DNA of 64,000 nt. It comes from Arthrobacter sp. MN05-02. Lineage in GTDB: Bacteria; Actinomycetota; Actinomycetes; Actinomycetales; Micrococcaceae. A program made the position numbers and the translations under genes. The notes under the pieces were generated by a model. The model saw only the letters and a program-made list of their open reading frames with translations, searched no databases and was not told where the DNA came from. Shown piece after piece: positions 37,697 to 47,057 of the stretch (positions are counted from its first letter, which is position 1; the number at the start of each line of letters is the position of its first letter). The DNA lies in NCBI GenBank assembly GCA_004001285.1, contig AP018697.1, forward strand, positions 2,542,001 through 2,606,000. The letters run 5' to 3'.

Positions 37697-39675
37697 TAAG
37701 CATTGACCTTTCCGAAGAGGGCGAGGACCTCGTCCACCGAGGTGGCCTCGTCGAGCTTGGCCACCTGGTCCTTGTCGGAGAAGACCCGGGCGATCGCGGA
37801 GAGGATGGACAGGTGCTCGTTGTTGACGCCTGCGACACCCACCACGAACTTCACCTGCTTGCCGTTCCAGTCGATGCCCTCCGGGTAGCGCACGATCGAC
37901 ACGGCCGAGCGCTTGATCAGGTCCTTCGCCGCGTTGGTGCCGTGCGGGATCGCGAGGAAGTTGCCCATGTAGGTCGGGACGGACTTCTCGCGCTCGTGCA
38001 TCGCCGCGACGTAGCTGGAGTCGACCGCACCGCGCTCGACCAGCAGGCGGCCGGCCTCGTCGATGGCATCCTCCTGCGTGGTCGCCCTGCCGTTCAGCAC
38101 GACGCTCTGCTCGGCGAGGACGTCATCCGGACCGGTCCCGGCATCGGTCCCGGCGGCCTCGGCGGCCACTCCGGCGGCCGTCGGGTCCTTGGGATCCACT
38201 CCGCCGTCGGCGGCCGCACTGGCGCGGACCAGCTCCACGATCTCGTCGTAGCGGGGGCTGTTCATGAAGTTGTCGACGGCGACGTGGGTGGCGCTCTGCG
38301 TCAGGGGCTCGGCGCGGGCGGCGAGGTCCTGGTGCGTCACGACGACGTCGTAGTCGTCCTTCAGGTTGGCGATGGCGAGGTTCGTGACCTTGACGTCCGG
38401 GAAGCCGGCAGCCTTGATCTTGTTGCGGAGCACCGAGGCGCCCATCGCGGAGGAGCCCATGCCGGCGTCGCAGGCGAACACGATGTTGCGGATGGGTCCG
38501 TCCGTGGCGGACGTCGAGCGGAAGTTCCCGGCGACGGAGCTCTTCCTGCCCTTCAGGCCTTCCATCCTGGTGGCCGCGGCGGCGAGGTCGCCCTCGTCCT
38601 GGTTCTTGCCGGTCTTCAGGATGACCGAGGCGACGAGGAAGGAGACGGCCGTGGCGAGGACGACGGCCAGGACGACACCGAAGTAGCTGTCACGGGCGGT
38701 CTGGGCGAGCACGGCGATGATCGATCCGGGAGCCGCCGGGGCCACGAGGCCGGCATTGGTGATGCTGAGCGTCGCGATGCCCGTCATACCGCCGGCGATC
38801 GCGGCCAGGATCAGCAGCGGGCGCATGAGCACGTAGGGGAAGTAGATCTCGTGGATGCCGCCGACGAAGTGGATGATGGCTGCGCCGGGCGCGGAGGCCT
38901 TGGCAGCGCCCTTGCCGAAGAACATGTATGCGAGCAGGATGCCGAGGCCCGGGCCCGGGTTGGCCTCGAGCAGGAAGAGGATGGACTTGCCCTGCTCCAG
39001 GGACTGCTGGACACCGAGCGGCGTCAGCACCCCGTGGTTGATCGCGTTGTTGAGGAAGAGCACCTTGGCGGGCTCGATGAAGATGCTGGTCAGCGGGAGC
39101 AGCCCGTTGTTGACGAGGAACTGCACCACGTTGCCCGCGGCTGTGCTGAAGCCCTGCACCAGCGGAGCGACGCCGTAGAAGCCGAGCATCGCCAGGAGCG
39201 CGCCCCAGATGCCCGCGGAGAAGTTGTTGACCAGCATCTCGAAGCCGGGACGGATCTTGCCGTCCCAGATCGCGTCGATCTTCTTCATGGTCCAGCCACC
39301 GAGCGGGCCCATGATCATGGCGCCGATGAACATCGGGATGCCGGCTCCGACGATGACACCCATCGTCGCGATCGACCCGACGACGCCGCCGCGGACGTCG
39401 TAGACCATCCGGCCGCCCGTGTAGGCGATCAGGAGGGGCAGCAGGTAGGTGATCATCGGACCGACGAGTCCGACGTTCGCCACCCCGTCGGTCTCCCCGA
39501 ATCCGCCGAGCTGCGGCACGGGCAGCCAGCCCGCCTCGATGAAGAGCGCCGTGATGAGCCCCCAGGCGATGAAGGCGCCGATGTTGGGCATGATCATCCC
39601 GGACAGGAACGTCCCGAACTTCTGCACGCGGACCCGGGCGCTGGTGCCGGACCTCGCTTCTAGTTGTGTTGCCAC
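37696..39675 (-). CDS. mtlA: PTS mannitol transporter, fused IICBA
   Basis: A 659-residue membrane transporter that phosphorylates mannitol during uptake. IIC membrane domain: about residues 15-350, with FGTFLSGMIMPNIGAFIAWG at the start and IHFVGGIHEIYFPYVLMRP containing the conserved GIHE motif. IIB: about 395-490, with active Cys in IVFACDAGMGSSAMGA. After a variable Ala/Gly/Asp-rich linker comes IIA: about 520-659, with active His in FLAIPHGTNAAKDL. All three phosphotransfer parts are intact. It follows the TetR gene by 62 bases on the same strand. Confidence 0.96.
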   Translation of the reverse strand: MATQLEARSGTSARVRVQKFGTFLSGMIMPNIGAFIAWGLITALFIEAGWLPVPQLGGFGETDGVANVGLVGPMITYLLPLLIAYTGGRMVYDVRGGVVGSIATMGVIVGAGIPMFIGAMIMGPLGGWTMKKIDAIWDGKIRPGFEMLVNNFSAGIWGALLAMLGFYGVAPLVQGFSTAAGNVVQFLVNNGLLPLTSIFIEPAKVLFLNNAINHGVLTPLGVQQSLEQGKSILFLLEANPGPGLGILLAYMFFGKGAAKASAPGAAIIHFVGGIHEIYFPYVLMRPLLILAAIAGGMTGIATLSITNAGLVAPAAPGSIIAVLAQTARDSYFGVVLAVVLATAVSFLVASVILKTGKNQDEGDLAAAATRMEGLKGRKSSVAGNFRSTSATDGPIRNIVFACDAGMGSSAMGASVLRNKIKAAGFPDVKVTNLAIANLKDDYDVVVTHQDLAARAEPLTQSATHVAVDNFMNSPRYDEIVELVRASAAADGGVDPKDPTAAGVAAEAAGTDAGTGPDDVLAEQSVVLNGRATTQEDAIDEAGRLLVERGAVDSSYVAAMHEREKSVPTYMGNFLAIPHGTNAAKDLIKRSAVSIVRYPEGIDWNGKQVKFVVGVAGVNNEHLSILSAIARVFSDKDQVAKLDEATSVDEVLALFGKVNA

Positions 39676-39737
39676 ATTCTTTCCTTACCGTTGTCCCCGC
39701 AACTCTGCGGAGAGGGATGGATGATGGTCGGGAAGCG

Positions 39738-40466
39738 TCAGCTTCCCGACCTGCTGGAGATGCGCTGAAGCCATTCGAGGAAGAGCTTCAGTTCGGAGCT
39801 GGAGAGCTGGTCGGGGTGCGAGGACTGCAGCGCGGCATTGAGGGCGATCGCCGCTACGACCACGGAGGGTGTCCCCTCGGTGTCGGTGGTGGGGTCGCCC
39901 TCGGAATCCGTGGCCACGGCCGAGATCACGGCTTCCCGTGTCATGGCGGAGAGCTCGAGGTTGCGCTTCGCCATGGGTTCCGCGATCAGCATGAGCGTGA
40001 CGCCGATGTTGGCGGCGAGCATGCTGCGGGCGGCTTCACGCGGTGAGACGACGAGGCGGGCTGCCGCAGCCGCCCGCGCCAGCACCTCCTCGAGGAACGC
40101 CTCCGCGCTGGCCACCATGGATGGCCTGCGCTCGGGCCTGATATTGCCGAACATCACCAGGTAGAGGTGCGGATGGTCGAGGCCGAACTGCACGTGGTTG
40201 TCCCAGTGCATCCGGAGGTCCTCGATCGGTTGCCCCGACGTCGGGAGGCCCCTCTCGGCGTCGAGGTACTCGGAGAAACCCTCGGCGACGACGGCGTCGA
40301 ACAGGCCTTCCTTGTCACCGAAGTGGTGGTACAGGGTCGGAGCGGTCACCCGGGCGGCTTCGGTGATCTGCCGGGTGGAGACGGGCTCACCGTTGGACTC
40401 CGCAAGCAGTGCTGCGGCGGCCCTCAGCAGCCTGTCCTTAGGCGCTGGCTCGCCTACTTTTTTCAT
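39738..40466 (-). CDS. TetR-family regulator, likely of the mannitol operon
   Basis: A 242-residue repressor. HTH: STRQITEAARVTAPTLYHHF, residues about 23-42, followed by GDKEGLFDAVVAEGFSEYL. The C-terminal helical ligand-binding part includes LYLVMFGNIRPERRPSMVAS. The gene lies just upstream of mtlA on the same strand, and its start is 117 bases from the divergent ptsI. It therefore probably controls the mtl operon, an unusual regulator type for mannitol PTS genes. A palindrome (40485-40499) lies in its own promoter, suggesting autoregulation. Confidence 0.87.
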   Translation of the reverse strand: MKKVGEPAPKDRLLRAAAALLAESNGEPVSTRQITEAARVTAPTLYHHFGDKEGLFDAVVAEGFSEYLDAERGLPTSGQPIEDLRMHWDNHVQFGLDHPHLYLVMFGNIRPERRPSMVASAEAFLEEVLARAAAAARLVVSPREAARSMLAANIGVTLMLIAEPMAKRNLELSAMTREAVISAVATDSEGDPTTDTEGTPSVVVAAIALNAALQSSHPDQLSSSELKLFLEWLQRISSRSGS

Positions 40467-40484
40467 GCCTGCTACCGTAGCACC

Positions 40485-40499
40485 TATAGCACCGTTATA
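40485..40499. promoter_or_regulatory. Candidate TetR operator in the mtl/ptsI divergent region
   Basis: TATAGCACCGTTATA is a 15-bp imperfect inverted repeat 19 bases upstream of the TetR start. A wider inverted repeat, TAGCACC near 40478 and GGTGCTA near 40542, spans the same region. Position fits repression of the TetR gene and possibly ptsI. Confidence 0.45.
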
Positions 40500-40583
40500 T
40501 GAACTGGATCACAAACAGTTTTTGCTTCGAGCGGCACAATGGTGCTAGACCGAGACACACCGGCAAGGAGACGAGGACGTTCA

Positions 40584-42268
40584 ATGGAGAATTTCGCAGG
40601 GGTCGGAGTCAGCCCGGGACGCGTGATCGGTCCGATCCGCCACATGCCGAAGTCGGTCGGCGAACCTCCAGCCGGTGAACGGCACGACACCCCGGACGCG
40701 CCCGAGAACGCCGTCGCGGCACTGAAGGCCGCCTCGAAGGCCGTCCAGGAGGAGCTGAAGCGCAGGGCGGGCATCGCCACGGGCGACGCCAAGGCCGTGC
40801 TGCAGGCAACCTCGCTGATGGCGGCCGATCCCATGCTGCTGAAGTCCGCGACCAAGCTCATCAACAACGGGACGTCGCCCGCGCGTGCCGTCTGGGAAGA
40901 AGGCGCGTCCGTCGCCGAGATGCTCCACAACCTCGGCGGCTACATGGCCGAACGCACCGCCGACGTCCTCGACGTCCGCTCCCGCATCGTGGCCGAGCTG
41001 CGCGGACTGCCCGCACCGGGCATCCCGTCGTCGGACACTCCCTTCATCCTCGTCGCCGAGGACCTCGCACCCGCCGATACCGCCACCCTGGATCCGGCCG
41101 TCGTCCTCGCCCTCGTCACCTCCGGCGGCGGTCCGCAGTCGCACACTGCCATCATCGCCCGCTCCCTCGGCCTGCCCGCCGTCGTCGCCGCCGCAGGCGT
41201 CGACGACATCGCCGACGGCACGGCCGTCTTCGTAGACGGAGCGGCCGGCACCATCACACTCGATCCCGGAGCCGAGGAGGAGGCGGCCGCCGAAGCCTAC
41301 AAGGCAGCCGCTGCCGCGCTCACGGTGTTCGACGGCACCGGCGTCACCGCCGACGGGCACGAGGTCCCCCTGCTCGCCAACGTCGGCGGAGCGAAGGACG
41401 CCGTCAAGGCCGCCGAGGCGGGAGCCCAGGGAGTCGGCCTCCTCCGCACCGAGTTCTGCTTCCTCGAGCGGGACACGGAGCCGACGGCGGAGGAGCAGAT
41501 CGAGGCGTACAAGGGCGTCTTCGACGCGTTCCCGGGCAAGAAGGTGGTGGTCCGCACCCTGGACGCCGGCGCCGACAAGCCCTGCCCTTCCTCACCGACG
41601 CCAGCGAACCGAACCCGGCCCTCGGCGTCCGCGGCTACCGGACCGACCTCACGTCCCCGGGGGTGCTGGAGCGCCAGCTCCAGGCGGTCGCCGAGGCCGC
41701 GTCCCAGGCCAGCGCCGATGTCTGGGTCATGGCGCCGATGATCTCGACGGCCGAGGAGGCGGCCGACTTCGCCAAGCTGTGCAGCAACGCCGGCCTGCAG
41801 ACCCCGGGCGTCATGGTGGAGGTCCCATCCGCGGCACTGATGGCCGAGGCGATCCTCGGCGAGGTGTCCTTCGCGAGCCTCGGCACCAACGACCTGACGC
41901 AGTACACCATGGCGGCGGACCGCCAGCTCGGCTCGCTCGCCGCGCTGAACAACTCCTGGCAGCCTGCCGTGCTGCGCATGGTGAAACTGACGGTGGAGGG
42001 TTCCGTAGCTGAAGGGCACGCGAAGCCCGTCGGCGTGTGCGGTGAGGCGGCGGCCGACCCCGCCCTCGCGGTCGTCCTCGTGGGCCTCGGTGTCTCGACG
42101 CTGTCCATGACACCGCGAGCGCTCGCGGGCGTCGGCGCGGTCCTCAACAGCGTGACCCTCGCCGAGGCGCAGCGCATCGCGGGCATCGCCGTCGCCGCCC
42201 CGACGGCGGCGGAGGCCAGGGCTCGCGCCCGCGCCGAACTGCCCGTCCTCGAGTCCCTGGGGCTGTAG
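40584..42268 (+). pseudogene. ptsI: PTS enzyme I, one frame-breaking deletion
   Basis: Cytosolic phosphotransferase that takes phosphate from PEP and passes it to HPr. Start at ATG 40584 (MENFAGVGVSPG). The phospho-His is in GGGPQSHTAIIARSLGLP; the PEP-binding barrel shows GVGLLRTEFCFLERDTEPT, VVVRTLDAGADKP, VMAPMISTAEEA and SLGTNDLTQYTMAADR. At about 41580 one C is missing (AAGCCCTGCC where AAGCCCCTGCC restores LPFLTDASEPNP), splitting the gene into two frames. Corrected length is about 561 residues, normal for EI. It must be functional if the mannitol PTS works. No HPr gene is next to it. Confidence 0.88.
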
Positions 42269-42291
42269 CGGGAACGTCCCGCAGCAGCTCA

Positions 42292-42319
42292 CCCGACCCG
42301 TGCCCTGTGACGGGACGGG
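42292..42319. terminator. Terminator between convergent ptsI and DUF6807 genes
   Basis: CCCGACCCGT pairs with ACGGGACGGG (one internal mismatch) around an eight-base loop, in the 81-base space between the two stop codons. Confidence 0.55.
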
Positions 42320-42349
42320 GCAGGGAGCCGCTCTGCGACGGAACCCGGC

Positions 42350-43285
42350 CTAGGACCGGACCGCTGCCGCTGCTGCGTCGATGCACGCGGAGTCCGACAT
42401 CCGCCCGTCGGCGACGAGCAGCGACCAACTCCAGTCGAACGCCTCGCCCACGCCGAGGTGCAGCTCCGAGTGGAAGAACGGCGCGGCGCACAGCATGGGC
42501 GTGCCGGTGCTGCGGACGAACCACGGCGAGGGTCCGCCCGGGTTGCCCGGAGCGGGCACCATGAGTACGGATGCCGTGGCCGACCTGAGTCCCAGCCAGG
42601 AGCGTCTGCTGCCCATGGCGTCCTCCTCGCCCACGGATCCGGCGGCGCCTGACCCCGCGCTCGGGGACCCGAGAGCGGACCCGGCGCCACCCGGCCCGGC
42701 GGCAGCACACGCGACGATGTCGGCGCCGTCGAACGACGGTGCCAGGCGCAGGAAGAAGCCCCCGTACCCCGCGTTCACCCGCCCCGCCGTCGTCGGGCTG
42801 CCGAAGGCCAGCGCGTCCGCACTGGTGTTGACCCATCGGCTCCGCACCGAGGTGAGGATCCAGTCGGCGCCGCCGGCTGAGACGGTCCGAGCGCCCCAGC
42901 TCCGCTCCTCGCCCAGGAACGGGCTCCCGTCCGCCGCGCGCCACTCGAGCCGTTGCAGGACACCGGGGTCCCCGCACACGCCGACGCCCCGCTGGGAGCC
43001 GTTGTTCGGCAACTGCACGTAGCCCTGACCCTCGCTGTACGTCGGCCCGCCCCAGAGGTTGACCGGGTACCTCTGGCCTGCGACGGCGACATTGGAGACG
43101 GCGATGCCGAGGCCCCAGTGCCAGGGGTGGTCGGCCGGCCCGTAGTCGCTGACCGTGCCGCCGGCGGGCGTCGCCACCGGGTGCAGGAAAGGACGGGGCG
43201 AATGCTCGGCGGGCTCTCCCCCGCCGTCGTGCAGGACGCCGGCGAGCCGGCCGTCCGCCGTCCGGATGGGCGTCGGACCGGTCAC
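42350..43285 (-). CDS. DUF6807 (PmoA-like) family protein
   Basis: A 311-residue protein from GTG 43285, overlapping the stop of the upstream oxidoreductase (GTGA). RPFLHPVATPAGGTVSDYGP and ADHPWHWGLGIAVSNVAVAG are the hallmark of DUF6807, formerly annotated PmoA: the DHPWHxG motif is nearly invariant. Despite the old name it has no link to methane oxidation; it occurs beside Gfo/Idh oxidoreductases in sugar-catabolic loci, and its role is unknown. It carries a Gly/Ala-rich insertion near GPGGAGSALGSPSAGSG. Confidence 0.85.
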   Translation of the reverse strand: MTGPTPIRTADGRLAGVLHDGGGEPAEHSPRPFLHPVATPAGGTVSDYGPADHPWHWGLGIAVSNVAVAGQRYPVNLWGGPTYSEGQGYVQLPNNGSQRGVGVCGDPGVLQRLEWRAADGSPFLGEERSWGARTVSAGGADWILTSVRSRWVNTSADALAFGSPTTAGRVNAGYGGFFLRLAPSFDGADIVACAAAGPGGAGSALGSPSAGSGAAGSVGEEDAMGSRRSWLGLRSATASVLMVPAPGNPGGPSPWFVRSTGTPMLCAAPFFHSELHLGVGEAFDWSWSLLVADGRMSDSACIDAAAAAVRS

Positions 43286-44490
43286 GCCGCGGGTCCGTGC
43301 GGCCGAACCTCCGGGCCGACCCCCGGCCGGCCCTCCACGACCGGCGCCGTGAGGGCGCCGCGCAAGGCGGGATCGGCGAGGTCGGCCCGCGAGACCAAGC
43401 GGCCCTCGCGGGCCGAGGCGTACATGGCGCTGACGATCTCCAAGGCGCGGGCGGGGTGTCCCACGACCCCGGGCATGCCGTCCCCTGCCACCAGCGAGTC
43501 GTAGATCTCGGCGAACAGGGCATCGTGCCCGCTCGGGATCTCCTGTTCGGGGAGCGCCCAGGACGCTGCGGTCCGCTCGTCCACGTGGGGTGCCGGGGTG
43601 ATCTTCCAGTTCGCGTGCCCGTGACCGTAGAGGTGCTCCAGTTCGATCGTCGCGTTCTCGGTATCGATCCGGAGGAGGCTGGACTCCCGCGGCGCGAGGA
43701 CGGTGGTGACCACGGACGCGACGGCCCCCGATGCGAAGACGAGGGATGCGTGGGACAGGTCCTCCGTCTCGACGTCCCTCCCGAGCCGCCACATCGTGGC
43801 CTGCACGGCGGACCACTCGCCCAGCAGGTAGGCCAGCAGGTCCACCTGGTGGCTCCCGTGGCTGAGCGTGGTGCCGCCTCCTTCGGTGGCCCAGGTCCCG
43901 CGCCAGGGAACGGCGAAGTACTCGGCCGTCCGGTACCAGTTCGTCTGGCACAGCGCCGAGAGGGTCCGCCCGAACGCGCCCGAGTCCAGCAACTCCTTCA
44001 CGTGCGCGGCAGCCGTTCCCGAGCGCTGCTGGAAGACGACGGCGAGGCCACGCTGGGCGGCACGTCCGACCTCGACCATGGTGTCGAGTTGGGTGAGGCT
44101 CAGGGCTGCGGGCTTCTCGACCACCACGTGGGCTCCTGCCCCGAATCCCGCCGCCGTCTGTTCCGCGTGGCCGCCGGGCGGCGTGCAGATGTGGAGCACG
44201 TCGATACCGACGTCCGAGAGCATGTCCTCGAGCGACGTCGAACGGGAGCCGATGCCGTACGCCTCGGCGAAGTCCGCGAGGTGCTGCTCCGAGGGATCCG
44301 CAGCTGCGACCAGGTCCACTCCGGGCAGGAGGCGTAGCGCTCGGGCGTGGAGGTGGGCCACCCCGCCGGTGCCCAGGATGGCCGCCCTGAGCGGCCTCGT
44401 CGGCGCGGCCTCGGACCCGGAAGCGGGAGCGGCAGCGGACCCGGGAGCGGACGCGGCGACTGGACTCGGCAGGGGCACGGAGACCTCCAT
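43282..44490 (-). CDS. Gfo/Idh/MocA family oxidoreductase
   Basis: About 402 residues from ATG 44490, the likely start because the operator at 44525 lies upstream of it. A low-complexity Pro/Ala lead of about 40 residues precedes AAILGTGGVAHLHARAL, the NAD(P)-binding motif. HVVVEKPAALSLTQLDTM carries the catalytic EKP lysine, and GGTTLSHGSHQVDLLAYLLG the substrate-site His residues. It probably oxidises a sugar or inositol-type hydroxyl. It is translated together with the DUF6807 gene and divergent from a LacI gene that likely controls it. Confidence 0.88.
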   Translation of the reverse strand: MEVSVPLPSPVAASAPGSAAAPASGSEAAPTRPLRAAILGTGGVAHLHARALRLLPGVDLVAAADPSEQHLADFAEAYGIGSRSTSLEDMLSDVGIDVLHICTPPGGHAEQTAAGFGAGAHVVVEKPAALSLTQLDTMVEVGRAAQRGLAVVFQQRSGTAAAHVKELLDSGAFGRTLSALCQTNWYRTAEYFAVPWRGTWATEGGGTTLSHGSHQVDLLAYLLGEWSAVQATMWRLGRDVETEDLSHASLVFASGAVASVVTTVLAPRESSLLRIDTENATIELEHLYGHGHANWKITPAPHVDERTAASWALPEQEIPSGHDALFAEIYDSLVAGDGMPGVVGHPARALEIVSAMYASAREGRLVSRADLADPALRGALTAPVVEGRPGVGPEVRPHGPAA

Positions 44491-44524
44491 CTTCGGCAGG
44501 GTTGCGGTCTCCGGAACACTAACA

Positions 44525-44539
44525 GAGAAAGCGCTTACC
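44525..44539. promoter_or_regulatory. LacI-type operator of the oxidoreductase/LacI divergent pair
   Basis: On the minus strand this reads GGTAAGCGCTTTCTC; the first 13 bases equal those of the operator at 48118 (GGTAAGCGCTTTC). It lies between the oxidoreductase start (44490) and the LacI start (44652). Confidence 0.65.
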
Positions 44540-44651
44540 GAGCCGGGGAGGCGCGCGCCGGCGCCCTCCGGCGTCATGCAACAATGGCCCTTTCCGCAAT
44601 TCACAGGGGCGTGGCCCGACGCCGCCGCCCACATCATCAGGAGTGCACGCA

Positions 44652-45704
44652 ATGTCTGCACCGGCAAGCAAGAGTCCCGCGACGCTGCACGACGTCGCCA
44701 GGGAGGCGGGAGTCTCGCTCGCGACGGCATCGCGGTCCCTGAACGGCAGCGCGCGAAAGGTGAACGAGGCCTACCGGCAGCGCGTGGTCGAAGCGGCCCA
44801 GCGGCTCGGCTACACCACCAACCTCTTCGCGCAGGCCGTGGCCAAGGGCAGCACCACCACGGTGGCCCTGCTCGTGGCCGACATAGCGGACCCGTACTTC
44901 TCCAGTATCGCCGCGGGAGTGATCGATGCGGCGAGCGAGGAGGGGCTCGTGGTGACGATCGCCGTCACGGGCCGCAATGCCGAGCGTGAGCTCGACACGG
45001 TGCGGGCCCTGCGTGGGCAGCGTCCGCGCGTCATGATCCTCGCGGGTTCACGGACCACCGGCTCCGCCTTCGAGCAGCACCTGCGGGCCGAACTCTCCTC
45101 CTTCGAGGACACGGGCGGCAAGGTCGCCTTCATCAGCCAGGACGCCGCACCGTTCGCGACCGTCCTCCTGGACAACCGCGGCGGCGCGCGTCACCTCGCC
45201 GTCACCCTGGCGGGGCTCGGCTACCGGGACTTCGCCGTCATCGCCGGACCACCCGAGATCAGGACCTCCGCGGAACGCCTGGACGGCTTCACGGCGGGAC
45301 TGGCGGAGCACGGCATCTCCCTTCCCCCCGAGCGCGTCGTCCACGCCGACTTCACGCGCGACGGCGGCTACCGCGGCACGCAGGAACTGCTCGCCTCGGG
45401 AGCGCCCGTGGACCTGGTCTTCGCCGCCAACGACGTCATGGCCGTCGGCGTCGTGTCCGCCCTGCGCGACGCGGGGATCGTGCCCGGCGAAGGGGTCGGG
45501 GTGGCAGGTTACGACGACATCCCGACGGTCCGCGACATCACGCCGGCCCTGACCACCGTGCGCATCCCCCTCGAGGACGTCGGACGGCGCGCCCTCCAGC
45601 TCGCGACGGGAACGGCCTACGACGGCGGCACCGCGGAGGCCGGCGCGGGTCCCGCCCCCATCTCCACGGAGACGATCATCCGGGGCAGTACGCCTCGTCG
45701 TTAG
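44652..45704 (+). CDS. LacI-family regulator of the flanking oxidoreductase clusters
   Basis: A 350-residue regulator from ATG 44652 (AGGAG eight bases upstream; GTG 44643 is an alternative). HTH: ATLHDVAREAGVSLATASRS at about residues 13-32, followed by the hinge region. TTVALLVADIADPYFSSIAA begins the sugar-sensing domain, and GVGVAGYDDIPTVRDITPAL is the C-terminal core. Divergent from the Gfo/Idh-DUF6807 pair. An identical operator core upstream of the DUF993 operon (48118) suggests it controls both units. Confidence 0.92.
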   Translation: MSAPASKSPATLHDVAREAGVSLATASRSLNGSARKVNEAYRQRVVEAAQRLGYTTNLFAQAVAKGSTTTVALLVADIADPYFSSIAAGVIDAASEEGLVVTIAVTGRNAERELDTVRALRGQRPRVMILAGSRTTGSAFEQHLRAELSSFEDTGGKVAFISQDAAPFATVLLDNRGGARHLAVTLAGLGYRDFAVIAGPPEIRTSAERLDGFTAGLAEHGISLPPERVVHADFTRDGGYRGTQELLASGAPVDLVFAANDVMAVGVVSALRDAGIVPGEGVGVAGYDDIPTVRDITPALTTVRIPLEDVGRRALQLATGTAYDGGTAEAGAGPAPISTETIIRGSTPRR

Positions 45705-45713
45705 GACCGGACA

Positions 45714-45938
45714 TCACAGGGGCAGGATCGGCCCCGGGTCGGCCGTCCGGCCGGCCAGTTTCGCGACGTCGTCGAGCGGCAGTTCGGCGACCTCGGCGAC
45801 GACCTCGATGTCCTCGCCGTGGCTGAGCGCCTCGGTCACGGCTTCCTTCAGGATCAGTTCGGCGCGGTCGAGCTCGAACTCGACATCCTCCTTGTCCGCT
45901 GCTGCGACGCGGATCTTCTGCAGATCACCGTTTGTCAT
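45714..45938 (-). CDS. Small acidic protein of unknown function
   Basis: A 74-residue product starting MTNGDLQKIRVAAADKEDVE. It is acidic and predicted largely helical (DVEFELDRAELILKEAVTEA), with no signal or membrane segment. It is convergent with the LacI gene, with only 9 bases between stops. It resembles short conserved hypothetical proteins of Micrococcaceae; function unknown. Confidence 0.6.
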   Translation of the reverse strand: MTNGDLQKIRVAAADKEDVEFELDRAELILKEAVTEALSHGEDIEVVAEVAELPLDDVAKLAGRTADPGPILPL

Positions 45939-46325
45939 GGCGTTGCGCGTACCTCACTTCCTGGCTCGACGGCATCGACTCCGGCACACCTCCTCCGGGC
46001 GGTGCCCGGACGGCTCGTCCGGGGCGCGGTGTCGGTGGCGTCGTCGCGACAATCCTAACCAGACACCTGCGTGCACGACATGAAGAGCAGGTGACGGGTG
46101 CCTTGCCACGGGGTGGACCGGCCCCGCACCGAGCCGAGCGGCCTTCCCGGCGTCCACCGCCGACCCGCGCTCGGCGTCCCCCGCAACAATCATCGTCGTT
46201 CCGGCGCCCGATCCGCTTCGACCCGGCTAGGATGGGACCAGCGGATCGGCGGCAACGTGCGATCGTGGTCTAGCAGAAGGCCCGTGGCGCCGGGATCAAG
46301 CCCGGCATGACGTTCGAGGCTACCG
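45939..46325. other. Gene-free stretch upstream of the GAF-ANTAR gene
   Basis: A 387-base interval between two divergent starts. TAGGAT near 46228 is a possible -10 box for the GAF-ANTAR gene. Frames on both strands here have Arg/Pro-rich products without codon bias, so I see no gene. Confidence 0.4.
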
Positions 46326-47057
46326 ATGGACCTTTTTCCCCCCTCCAACGAGTTGGGCGCGACGCTCGGTCGCATCCGCGGACTGGTGCTCACGCAGGAG
46401 ACGGCGCAGCACGCCGTCGATCTCCTCGCGCAGGTCACGCAGGAGACGACATCGAACGCGTCGGGCGCGGGCGTGTCACTCATCCACGAGTCGCAGCGGA
46501 CCAGCGTGGGTGCGACGGACGCGCTCGTGCGCACCGCCGACGACCTGCAGTACACCCTGTCCGAGGGCCCGTGCCTGACGGCATGGTCCACGCGGTCGCC
46601 GGTGACGATCGACGACACGACCATCGACGTGCGGTTCCCGCAGTGGAGCGCGGCGGCGGCCGGCGCGGGCGTGCGGTCCTGCTTCAGCGTGCCCCTCCTC
46701 AGGGGCCGCGACTCCCTCGGCGCCATGAAGGTGTATTCGACCGTCCCCGCTGCGTTCGACGACGCCGACCGTGCCCGCCTCACGAGCCTGTCGATCGCCG
46801 CCTCCGCCCTGCTCGGACACGTGCAGACATCGGAGACGTCGACCCGCATCAGCAGTGAGTTGCGCGAGTCGCTGCGCTCGCGCGACCTCGTCGGCATAGC
46901 GAAGGGGATCCTCATGGAACGGGAAGGCCTCAGCGAGTCCGAGGCACTCGCAGCGCTGACAGCCCGCGCCCGCAGCACGGGGGTGCCGTTCCGACAGCTC
47001 ACCGCGGACATCGTGAACGGCCACGGTGACCACGGGACGCGGGATGCGCTCCGATGA
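46326..47057 (+). CDS. GAF-ANTAR domain regulator
   Basis: A 243-residue protein with a GAF sensor domain (about residues 20-165; LSEGPCLTAWSTRSPVTIDD and FSVPLLRGRDSLGAMKVYST) followed by an ANTAR RNA-binding domain (about 170-225; LVGIAKGILMEREGLSESEA, then LTARARSTGVPFRQLTADIV). ANTAR proteins act as antiterminators by binding paired hexaloop RNA hairpins. Such GAF-ANTAR genes are abundant in actinobacteria, and their targets are mostly unknown. The next gene overlaps its stop (ATGA), so the two are probably functionally linked. Confidence 0.92.
   Translation: MDLFPPSNELGATLGRIRGLVLTQETAQHAVDLLAQVTQETTSNASGAGVSLIHESQRTSVGATDALVRTADDLQYTLSEGPCLTAWSTRSPVTIDDTTIDVRFPQWSAAAAGAGVRSCFSVPLLRGRDSLGAMKVYSTVPAAFDDADRARLTSLSIAASALLGHVQTSETSTRISSELRESLRSRDLVGIAKGILMEREGLSESEALAALTARARSTGVPFRQLTADIVNGHGDHGTRDALR

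Noticed and set aside
37813-39663. 616-residue plus-strand frame over mtlA
   Set aside because: Exact antisense of mtlA; composition (His/Asp/Arg/Glu-rich) is that of a shadow.
46098-46310. 70-residue plus-strand frame upstream of GAF-ANTAR
   Set aside because: No ribosome site, Arg/Pro-rich, no codon bias; the interval is better read as promoter region.
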